Below are positions 1 to 5,623 of a DNA stretch of 7,443 nucleotides, piece after piece (positions within the stretch are counted from its first letter, which is position 1; each line of letters begins with the position of its first letter). A program made the position numbers and the translations under genes. The DNA comes from Gammaproteobacteria bacterium (GTDB lineage: Bacteria; Pseudomonadota; Gammaproteobacteria; UBA9214), in contig DAOVVG010000114.1 of assembly GCA_030632175.1 (NCBI GenBank), positions 1 to 7,443 on the forward strand, given 5' to 3'. Under the pieces are notes generated by a model. That model had not been told where the DNA came from, made no database searches, and was given only the letters and a program-made list of their open reading frames with translations.

Positions 1-3
1 ATT

Positions 4-79
4 TGGAGCGGGAAACGAGATTCGAACTCGCGACCCCAACCTTGGCAAGGTTGTGCTCTACCAGCTGAGCTATTCCCGC
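4..79 (-). tRNA. tRNA-Gly (anticodon GCC)
   Basis: This is a 76-nt tRNA gene. The acceptor stem pairs GCGGGAA (5' end at 79) with the matching TTCCCGC near the 3' end. The D arm contains AGCTCAGCTGGTAGAGC, and the T loop has the usual TTCGAAT. The anticodon GCC lies at 46-44 in the loop CTTGCCAAG, so it reads GGC/GGU glycine codons. The 3' CCA is encoded (6-4), as is usual in gammaproteobacteria. It lies directly downstream of pgsA, the position of glyW in E. coli, where tRNA-Cys and tRNA-Leu follow. The window ends three bases after the CCA, so any further tRNAs cannot be seen. Confidence 0.97.
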
Positions 80-94
80 AGATTGCAACCCGCC

Positions 95-122
95 ATTTTA
101 TAGACTGGCGCTTGCCTGTCAA
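95..122 (-). promoter_or_regulatory. Predicted sigma70 promoter of the tRNA-Gly gene
   Basis: Reading the minus strand, a perfect -35 TTGACA (122-117) is followed by a 16-base spacer and a TAAAAT -10 box (100-95). The next bases are the GC-rich discriminator GGCGGG. Initiation would fall near 86-89, a few bases before the mature tRNA 5' end at 79. A strong core promoter with a GC-rich discriminator is typical of stringently controlled stable-RNA genes. The pgsA stop codon TGA (121-119) lies inside the -35 box. The promoter is inferred from sequence only. Confidence 0.72.
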
Positions 123-703
123 GCACCATCCTGCGGAGATTGCCCCTCTTCTCCAGACAAAACAGGCCAGGCAGCCCTCAAATAAACAAACATTGACCAT
201 AATGTCAGGATAGCGGCGATGTACAGCAAAACCACGCCGGCCGCATGCGTTGGGAACGGCCCCACCGGAATCTTGTACAGCAGCAGCAGAATCGCGATCA
301 TCTGAAGCGTGGTTTTGACCTTGCCAATAACCGAGACAGCTACTTTAGTACGCGCGCCGATCTCTGACATCCACTCACGCAACGCGGATATCACTATTTC
401 CCGGCCAATAATAATAGCCGCCGGCACGGCAAACAGCGGGCTGGGGTTGTCCTGCACCAACAGCACCAGCGCCACAGCAACCATTAACTTGTCAGCCACT
501 GGATCCAGAAAGGCACCAAAGGGTGATGTTTGCTGCAAACGACGGGCAAGATAACCATCCAGCCAGTCTGTCACGGCAGCCAGACCGAAAATCAGCGCAC
601 TTATTTGATAAGACCACTGGCCCGGCACATAAAACACGATCACCAGCACCGGTATCAAAATAATTCGCAGAAACGTCAGTATATTTGGAATTGTCCACTG
701 CAT
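119..703 (-). CDS. pgsA: CDP-diacylglycerol--glycerol-3-phosphate 3-phosphatidyltransferase PgsA
   Basis: This integral membrane enzyme joins CDP-diacylglycerol and sn-glycerol 3-phosphate to give phosphatidylglycerophosphate and CMP, the committed step to phosphatidylglycerol and cardiolipin. The 194-residue protein carries the full CDP-alcohol phosphotransferase signature D-x2-D-G-x2-A-R-x8-G-x3-D-x3-D: D46, D49, G50, A53, R54, G63, D67 and D71. These aspartates bind metal and catalyse the transfer. Hydrophobic stretches at about 8-28, 33-47, 70-88, 91-108, 123-145 and 150-175 fit the multi-pass fold. The N-terminus (NILTFLRIILIP) is typical of the family, which supports the ATG at 703. A GGGG lies about 11 bases before it, a moderate ribosome site. 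The gene begins 34 bases after the uvrC stop, as in E. coli, and is probably cotranscribed with uvrC. Confidence 0.96.
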   Translation of the reverse strand: MQWTIPNILTFLRIILIPVLVIVFYVPGQWSYQISALIFGLAAVTDWLDGYLARRLQQTSPFGAFLDPVADKLMVAVALVLLVQDNPSPLFAVPAAIIIGREIVISALREWMSEIGARTKVAVSVIGKVKTTLQMIAILLLLYKIPVGPFPTHAAGVVLLYIAAILTLWSMFVYLRAAWPVLSGEEGQSPQDGA

Positions 704-737
704 TTATTGTTTACCCCGGAAAGCTGCCGGATTCTCC

Positions 738-2564
738 CTAGTCTCCATGAAAAGCATCGTAGATTTGTTGTGCCAGTTTGCGATTCACGCCCTTTACCCG
801 CGTCAGGTCATCGACCCCGGCCCTGGCAACTTCCCTGAGCCCGCCGAGCTGCTGCAGCAATTGCTGGCGCCGCTTCGGACCAACCCCGGGAATTTTCTCC
901 AGCGGTGAGGTACGCCGGGTTTTCGCACGTCGCTGTCGATGCCCGGTGATCGCAAAACGATGCGCCTCATCCCTGATCTGCTGAATCAGGTGTAGAGCCG
1001 GCGAATCTGCAGATAACGTTAGCGTGTCACGTTCACCATATAAATGCAGCGTTTCCAGTCCCGGTTTTCTTCCGGGGCCCTTGGCAACACCGATTATACG
1101 CACATCAGTGATCTGTAATTCTTCAAGTGCCTTGCTGGCGGCACTTATTTGCCCCTTGCCGCCGTCTATCAACAACAAATCCGGCAACACACCCTCGCCT
1201 TTCTTCACGCGAGTATAACGACGCTTCAGCGCCTGCTCCATGGCACCATAATCATCACCCGGCTGGATATCCTTGATATTAAAGCGCCGATAATCCGATT
1301 TCAAAGGCCCTTCCACACCAAAAACAACGCATGAAGCGACTGTGGACTCACCACTGGTATGGCTGATATCAAAACACTCAATCCGCTCCGGCATTTCATC
1401 CAGCGCCAGCACTGTCAACAATGACTGCATCCGTCCGGAAAACCCCTTGCGCGTATTGTTAAACGAGTTCAGTGAATGCTCTGCATTGTTCAGCGCCATG
1501 CTCACCCACCGGGCACGGTCACCGCGAACATTTGCGCACAACTCAACACGACGACCTGCCTGCGCAGACAACAATTCTGACAGCAGTTCACTGTCTTCCA
1601 GTGAATGACTCAACAACAGCTCGGAGGGCACATCCTTGCCGGAATAATATTGCGGTATAAAAGCCGACAGTACCTCAGAAGCTTCTGACTCCAGCGGAAC
1701 CCTTGGAAAAAATACAGTGTTACCCAGATTGCGACCATCCCTGATAAAAAACACCTGCACGCAGGCATTACCCTTGTCTGTCATACACGCAAGAATATCA
1801 GCGTCGCCCCGCTCCCTGCTGATACATTGCTTTTCCTGGACCTTGTGAAGACTGGCAATCTGGTCACGATAAATCGTGGCCTGCTCGTATTCCTGTCGCG
1901 CCGAAGCCGTTTCCATTTGCGAAACCAGATCATCAACCACTTCACTGCTCTTGCCTTCAAGAAACAACACTGTGCGCTGCACATCTTCCGCATACTGTGC
2001 CGTGTCGATCAGGCCAACGCAGGGCGCTGCACAGCGCTTGATCTGATATTGCAGACAAGGCCGACTACGATGACTGAAAAAGCTGTCTTCACATTGCCGC
2101 ACTTTGAACAGTTTCTGCAGCAGGTGGAGACTGTCGCGCACCGAGCCTGCACTCGGATATGGACCAAAATAACGGCCTTTCCTGCGCCGGGCACCACGAT
2201 GCTTACAAACCCGTGGAAATTCCTGCTCTGACGACAGATATATATACGGGTAGCTCTTGTCATCACGCAACAGCACATTATAACGCGGATGCAATTCCTT
2301 GATCAGGTTGCATTCCAGTAACAGGGCTTCCGCCTCTGTATGGGTAACCGTGACCTCGACAGCGGCGATCTGCTCAACCAGTGCACGGGTTTTTACACTC
2401 AGACCTGACTTGCGAAAATAACTCGACACCCTGTTATGCAGATTGCCGGCCTTCCCTACATACAACACCGCTCGCTCATCATCCAGCATCCGGTAAATGC
2501 CGGGGCGAGTCGTCAACGTTTTGAGAAATTCGCTCGAGTCAAATGGCGTTGCCGGCGTTGCCAT
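738..2564 (-). CDS. uvrC: UvrABC system protein C (excinuclease subunit UvrC)
   Basis: UvrC makes both incisions in nucleotide-excision repair after UvrA/UvrB damage recognition. The 608 residues match the usual length (E. coli about 610). In order: a GIY-YIG nuclease domain for the 3' cut (GIY 22-24, YVG 35-37, R45, glutamates in TEAEALLLE 76-84); a four-cysteine cluster C158, C170, C178, C182 with the spacing reported for the E. coli Fe-S cluster; a UVR/UvrB-binding helix pair at about 210-245; an RNase H-like endonuclease domain for the 5' cut, with D399, D438, D467 and H535 at or next to the E. coli positions; and a C-terminal tandem helix-hairpin-helix (about 555-605; IPGVGPKRR, VKGVNRKLA). 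The ATG overlaps the upstream glycosylase stop as TAATG, so translation is probably coupled. No key residue is missing. Confidence 0.98.
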   Translation of the reverse strand: MATPATPFDSSEFLKTLTTRPGIYRMLDDERAVLYVGKAGNLHNRVSSYFRKSGLSVKTRALVEQIAAVEVTVTHTEAEALLLECNLIKELHPRYNVLLRDDKSYPYIYLSSEQEFPRVCKHRGARRRKGRYFGPYPSAGSVRDSLHLLQKLFKVRQCEDSFFSHRSRPCLQYQIKRCAAPCVGLIDTAQYAEDVQRTVLFLEGKSSEVVDDLVSQMETASARQEYEQATIYRDQIASLHKVQEKQCISRERGDADILACMTDKGNACVQVFFIRDGRNLGNTVFFPRVPLESEASEVLSAFIPQYYSGKDVPSELLLSHSLEDSELLSELLSAQAGRRVELCANVRGDRARWVSMALNNAEHSLNSFNNTRKGFSGRMQSLLTVLALDEMPERIECFDISHTSGESTVASCVVFGVEGPLKSDYRRFNIKDIQPGDDYGAMEQALKRRYTRVKKGEGVLPDLLLIDGGKGQISAASKALEELQITDVRIIGVAKGPGRKPGLETLHLYGERDTLTLSADSPALHLIQQIRDEAHRFAITGHRQRRAKTRRTSPLEKIPGVGPKRRQQLLQQLGGLREVARAGVDDLTRVKGVNRKLAQQIYDAFHGD

Positions 2565-3244
2565 TACCCGCTTCCACGAACACCGGTCTGGTTATCACCG
2601 CCATCGAGCACTTCTTTTGTCAGCTGGAATACCTGGCCAAACATTTCCGGCGTCAGACGCCTGGTCTGGGTGTTGTAGCGGCTGCAATGATAGGAATCGA
2701 TTAGATACAAATCACCCGTAACCGAATGAATACCGCCATGTGCGAACTTATAAGCCGACAAACGCAATCCCAGCACACGCAACACCGCATCATGTGCCAG
2801 CTTGCCCAGCGCCAGGATAACAGCCGGTGCCGGCAGCCCGTCAATCTCGGCACGCAGGTAATGATTGCATTGCTTGACTTCATCAAGCAGCGGCTTGTTC
2901 TGCGGCGGGAGACACTTGACCGCGTTGGTAATACGGCAGTTAAAAAGCTGCAGATCGTCATCACGGGATACAGATTGCGGCTGGTTGCTGAAGCCGTAGT
3001 CGAACAATGTCTGGTACAGCAGGATACCGGCATGGTCACCGGTAAATGGACGCCCGCTGGCATTGGCGCCGTGCATACCGGGCGCCAGTCCGACAATCAG
3101 CAAGCGGGCATCATCATCGCCAAATGGCGCTACCGGGCGGGCATGATAATCGGGATGCTTCAGGGCAACCTGGTCCAGGAAACCGGCAAGTCGGGGACAG
3201 TCTCTGCAATCAGGGTTAAATTTCGACGAGTTCTTCCGAGACAT
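2564..3244 (-). CDS. Family 5 uracil-DNA glycosylase (UDGb type)
   Basis: This enzyme would remove uracil, and in this family often hypoxanthine or other deaminated bases, from DNA to start base-excision repair. The 226-residue protein has family 4/5 Fe-S ligands: C13 and C16 (CRDCPRLA), C111 and C126. Motif A, GLAPG-MHGAN-ASGRPFTGD (52-70), lacks the polar catalytic residue of other UDG families and is diagnostic of family 5. The C-terminal motif HCSRYNTQT (186-194) supplies the His and Asn. Family 5 usually has Arg-Thr where this protein has Ala62-Ser63. The start lies inside the previous gene (29-base overlap) with only a weak ribosome site, and no other ATG occurs before M57. Its translation therefore probably depends on coupling. 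The stop shares one base with the uvrC start. It is not the Ung family, whose motifs are absent. Confidence 0.93.
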   Translation of the reverse strand: MSRKNSSKFNPDCRDCPRLAGFLDQVALKHPDYHARPVAPFGDDDARLLIVGLAPGMHGANASGRPFTGDHAGILLYQTLFDYGFSNQPQSVSRDDDLQLFNCRITNAVKCLPPQNKPLLDEVKQCNHYLRAEIDGLPAPAVILALGKLAHDAVLRVLGLRLSAYKFAHGGIHSVTGDLYLIDSYHCSRYNTQTRRLTPEMFGQVFQLTKEVLDGGDNQTGVRGSG

Positions 3245-4664
3245 TCAGTGCTTCAGCGTGGCCATTATTCGGGTTAAGGCGCACGATTTCGTGCGCATTG
3301 GTGTTGGCAATGTATAGGGTATCTTCATGAAACGCCAGCCCACCTGGCTCATCAAGTCTATGCTCTACTGCCACGCTCGAAACAAACTCACTATTAATTC
3401 CTATTCTCTTGATTTTATTGTTATGTGTGTCAGCTATCCACAGCATTCTGTGTTCCTGGTCCGCGTGAATATCCAGGGGACACTGCAGGCGTGCCGTCTT
3501 GCCCGTGCCGTCATTGTCACCGTAATCAAACAAACCCTTACCCACGATGGTTCTGACAGCCCCGGTTTCAATGTCCACCTCACGCACGGCAGAGGCGCCG
3601 GCATCAACGCAATACAAGCGGTTAAACAACAGGGCAAGTCCACTTGGTTGTGAGTACGCCGCTGTGGTAGCGGGCCCATCCAGCAAGCCTTCCTTGCCAC
3701 TGCCAGAAAAAAGCCTGAGCGTATTTGCAACCAGCGAATGGCACCAGATCTGGTGCAAGCCCGACATGGCGATATAGAGTTTACTGTCCCTGAATACGAC
3801 ATCAGATGGCGAGTTCAGGCTCACATCAACTGGCGCTGCGTATGCATCAAGCACAGGCATACCAACCTTGCCGGTTCCTGCGATCGTATCGACATCATCC
3901 GTGACGGTATGAATACGCCTGATCGCATGGTTACGCTCATCGGCAACATACAGAAAATCGCCCGCAAGCGTCATTCCCTGCGGGTTGTTAAACGCGGCAT
4001 CTGAACCATTCCCATCAATAAATCCGGCGGCTTCACTACCGTACTGGCGCAGCACATCTCCGCGTGACGAGAGTACCAGGATACGGTTATGTCCGCTGTC
4101 AGCCACATAGAGCCGGTCATTCGAGGCAATAATCCTTGAGGGAAAAGACAGCACAGCAGGCGCCTCAAGCGCACATCGTGTTGTGCAAGGCATTTTTTTT
4201 ACCGGATTAGGACTGGCAGTCTTTTCTATCTGGTATTTAATAACCAGATCCAGCTGCGCAAGCTTGCCGTCACCTGACATTGATCCGAGCAACATCCCCT
4301 CCCGATCAACCAGCACCTGCGTAGGCCACGCCTTGATGCCATACATGTTCCAGAGTTGTTTTTCCGGATCATGAACAACCGGATGCCTGATACGGTACTT
4401 GTTGATCGCCTTCAGAACATGTGAGCGCTTTCTCTCGGCAGCATACCTCGGTGTATTCACACTGATAATAACCAGCTCATCACGATATTTTCTGCCGAGA
4501 ACCTGGAGATCCTGCAGTACACGCTGACAATAAACTGATGACCAGGCGCCGAAAACAAGCAGCACAACACGTCCGGCCTGATCCGCCAGCCTGACGGGGC
4601 GATCAACATTGAACCATTCAAGACCTGTTGAAAACTCCGGCGCACGGCTCTTGCTTGCCGCCAT
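3216..4664 (-). CDS. NHLRC2-like protein: thioredoxin-fold domain plus six-bladed NHL propeller
   Basis: The 482-residue protein has no signal peptide or membrane segment, so it is probably cytoplasmic. Residues 8-147 form a thioredoxin/TlpA-like domain (VVLLVFGAW, then cis-Pro loop AWPTQVLVD with P114). Residues about 175-475 hold six NHL repeats, recognisable as LYVADSGHNRILVL, LYVADERNHAIRRI, LYIAMSGLHQIWC, LYCVDAGASAVREV, LWIADTHNNKIKRI and LYIANTNAHEIVRL. The domain order and phrases such as IAM-x-G-x-HQIW match animal NHLRC2, without its extra C-terminal domain. The molecular role of this family is not settled. The NHLRC2 CCINC motif is here S42-S43-V-Y-C46, so ordinary dithiol chemistry is doubtful. 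C160 and C164 lie in the linker. An upstream in-frame ATG exists at 4721, but I chose the ATG at 4664 because AGGAG (4671-4675) lies six bases before it. An A8 run (4193-4200) marks the domain junction. Confidence 0.85.
   Translation of the reverse strand: MAASKSRAPEFSTGLEWFNVDRPVRLADQAGRVVLLVFGAWSSVYCQRVLQDLQVLGRKYRDELVIISVNTPRYAAERKRSHVLKAINKYRIRHPVVHDPEKQLWNMYGIKAWPTQVLVDREGMLLGSMSGDGKLAQLDLVIKYQIEKTASPNPVKKMPCTTRCALEAPAVLSFPSRIIASNDRLYVADSGHNRILVLSSRGDVLRQYGSEAAGFIDGNGSDAAFNNPQGMTLAGDFLYVADERNHAIRRIHTVTDDVDTIAGTGKVGMPVLDAYAAPVDVSLNSPSDVVFRDSKLYIAMSGLHQIWCHSLVANTLRLFSGSGKEGLLDGPATTAAYSQPSGLALLFNRLYCVDAGASAVREVDIETGAVRTIVGKGLFDYGDNDGTGKTARLQCPLDIHADQEHRMLWIADTHNNKIKRIGINSEFVSSVAVEHRLDEPGGLAFHEDTLYIANTNAHEIVRLNPNNGHAEALNVSEELVEI
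4165..4200 (-). promoter_or_regulatory. Candidate programmed -1 frameshift site at a domain junction
   Basis: In the NHLRC2-like gene the codons GTA AAA AAA ATG create the heptamer A AAA AAA (4200-4194) in the correct phase for tandem -1 slippage. Seven bases later a hairpin can form, GCACA (4186-4182) with TGTGC (4175-4171) and a six-base loop, extendable by one T-G pair. In the -1 frame a TGA stop follows at 4167-4165. The product would be a 166-residue thioredoxin-fold protein ending in NALHNTMCA. The arrangement resembles E. coli dnaX. It could also be a chance homopolymer, and no SD-like stimulator was identified upstream. Confidence 0.42.
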
Positions 4665-4666
4665 TT

Positions 4667-4752
4667 TTCTCTCCTGCACAAACGCTCTGTAACCCACATG
4701 CCCTGGTAAAAACCGGAACAACCGGGATTATCATGCCAGAGGCAGGAGAAAA
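4667..4752 (-). promoter_or_regulatory. Potential Shine-Dalgarno-sequestering stem in the leader of the NHLRC2-like gene
   Basis: In the minus-strand RNA, UUUUCUCCUGC (4752-4742) can pair over 11 continuous positions (one G-U) with GCAGGAGAGAA (4677-4667). The second segment contains the AGGAG ribosome site. Immediately inside the stem, CUCUG (4741-4737) can pair with CAGAG (4689-4685), leaving seven unpaired bases on the 3' side only. The loop also holds CCGG-N5-CCGG. The structure would hide the ribosome site in transcripts that begin upstream of 4752. Whether such transcripts exist is unknown. Confidence 0.4.
4727..4732 (-). promoter_or_regulatory. Weak -10-like box (GATAAT) upstream of the NHLRC2-like gene
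   Basis: GATAAT on the minus strand matches five of six -10 consensus bases and lies 62 bases before the start codon at 4664. No convincing -35 box sits 16-18 bases upstream, so it would need an activator or may not be used. Because a likely terminator separates this operon from the regulator gene, a promoter is expected somewhere in 4665-4797. A start here would give a short leader lacking the 5' arm of the predicted sequestering stem. Confidence 0.25.
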
Positions 4753-4797
4753 TACTCTGATGAATGTCTCAATTTGGCGGGCTGCAACAATTAACAG

Positions 4798-4826
4798 AGC
4801 ATGGCGGCCTGACAGACCGCCACGCT
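4798..4826 (-). terminator. Probable terminator hairpin after the response regulator gene
   Basis: Six bases after the stop codon the minus-strand RNA can form a 10-bp stem, AGCGUGGCGG (4826-4817) with CCGCCAUGCU (4807-4798), with one G-U pair and a nine-base loop. The tail CUGUUAAUUGUUG is U-rich but interrupted, so termination may be partial. On the plus strand the same stem carries a mismatch and has no U tract. Confidence 0.5.
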
Positions 4827-4832
4827 TTCGGG

Positions 4833-5480
4833 CTAGTGAGCGATATTTTCCTTGATAAGTCCGTGACGAATAGCAAAGCGGGTAAGCTCAACATCATTCT
4901 CAACACCCAGTTTCTCGAACAGACGGTAACGGTAGGTGCTGGTCGTTTTCGGACTGAGACAAAGCTTCGCCGATATCACCTTGTTTGTTTCGCCTCTCAC
5001 AATCATCAGCATTACTTGCATTTCTCGCTGGGTAAGCTCATCAATGACAGACTTGTTGCCATTGTTAACGAATGACAAGGCAAGCTTTTGTGCAACGACC
5101 GGTGTTATATATTGATTACCCATGTGCACTGACTGAATTGCGTTGATAATTTCATCAACATCACATCCCTTGGTGATATAGCCAGCTGCACCGGCCTCCA
5201 GCAGTCTCGCGGGAAACGGGTCGTCATCATGAATGGTTACTGCGATTATTTTCATATCAGGTAACGAACTGGTGATCTTGCGTGTCGCCTCCAGCCCACC
5301 AATACCGGGCATACTCACATCCATCAGTATTACATCCGGTTTTTTTCTGCGTACCTGCCTGATGGCCTGCTCACCGTCAACCGCCTCGGCAACAACCTTG
5401 ATACCACTGGCATCATCCAGCAAACGCTTTATCCCTTTTCGCACCAAATCATGATCATCTACCAGCATTACATTGATCAT
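4833..5480 (-). CDS. gacA: GacA/UvrY-family response regulator
   Basis: This is a NarL/FixJ-type DNA-binding response regulator. In relatives, the sensor kinase BarA/GacS phosphorylates it and it activates small RNAs that titrate CsrA/RsmA. The 215-residue protein starts MINVMLVDDHDLVRKGI and contains DVSMPGIGGLEATRKI, nearly identical to E. coli UvrY. The receiver domain (1-120) has the acidic pair D8-D9, phosphoacceptor D54, T82 and K104. A LuxR-type helix-turn-helix follows (about 147-210). Its recognition helix reads SPKTTSTYRYRLFEKL, with Thr180 where E. coli UvrY has Val. Synteny with uvrC and pgsA supports orthology, although two genes now separate it from uvrC. No kinase gene is in the window. 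The ATG at 5480 is preceded by a G7 run and GGAG, a strong but crowded ribosome site. Confidence 0.93.
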   Translation of the reverse strand: MINVMLVDDHDLVRKGIKRLLDDASGIKVVAEAVDGEQAIRQVRRKKPDVILMDVSMPGIGGLEATRKITSSLPDMKIIAVTIHDDDPFPARLLEAGAAGYITKGCDVDEIINAIQSVHMGNQYITPVVAQKLALSFVNNGNKSVIDELTQREMQVMLMIVRGETNKVISAKLCLSPKTTSTYRYRLFEKLGVENDVELTRFAIRHGLIKENIAH

Positions 5481-5524
5481 TTCTCCCCCCCATACATTTC
5501 TTTAAGCTTGTCTGCGAAGTCTGA

Positions 5525-5541
5525 AGACTATTGGAGACTAT
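5525..5541 (-). repeat. Ten-base-period direct repeat upstream of the response regulator
   Basis: ATAGTCT occurs twice on the minus strand (5541-5535 and 5531-5525) separated by three bases, so the copies are one helical turn apart. An inverted copy follows at once, giving AGTCT-GA-AGACT (plus 5518-5529). The group lies 38-61 bases upstream of the start codon, where an activator or repressor could act. No clear sigma70 promoter is visible (best pair TTGTTA/TAGTCT, weak). The function is inferred from position only. Confidence 0.35.
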
Positions 5542-5547
5542 CACCGG

Positions 5548-5580
5548 AAAAAAGCTGTAACAATGGCAAATGTCCTACAG
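5548..5580 (-). terminator. Candidate terminator after cysG
   Basis: Forty-three bases after the cysG stop, minus-strand RNA can pair CUGUA (5580-5576) with UACAG (5559-5555). An inner ACA/UGU pairing is possible, and a C and six U's (5553-5548) follow. The stem is short and AU-rich, so termination may be inefficient and the response regulator could receive some readthrough. Confidence 0.4.
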
Positions 5581-5623
5581 ACAAACCAACTAAAGCAGGC
5601 AGTGTGCCGCATGCAGGCGCGGG

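Noticed and set aside
2726..3277. 183-codon open frame on the plus strand
   Set aside because: It lies antisense to the uracil-DNA glycosylase, whose motifs are clear, and its translation resembles no protein family.
4191..4193. Internal ATG after the A8 run as a start for a propeller-only protein
   Set aside because: No Shine-Dalgarno-like sequence lies at suitable spacing upstream, so the frameshift reading is the better explanation to test.
4665..4721. Upstream ATG (4721) as the start of the NHLRC2-like protein
   Set aside because: The ATG at 4664 has AGGAG at ideal spacing, while the 19 extra residues look like translated leader and are not needed by the thioredoxin fold.
4714..4726. 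CCGG-N5-CCGG as an operator
   Set aside because: Only four bases per arm and self-palindromic, so it is too common to call as a binding site. It is noted only as part of the leader fold.
5555..5580. CTGT and ACAG half-sites resembling a LexA box
   Set aside because: The half-sites are much farther apart than the eight-base gap of a gammaproteobacterial LexA operator. They fit a terminator stem better.
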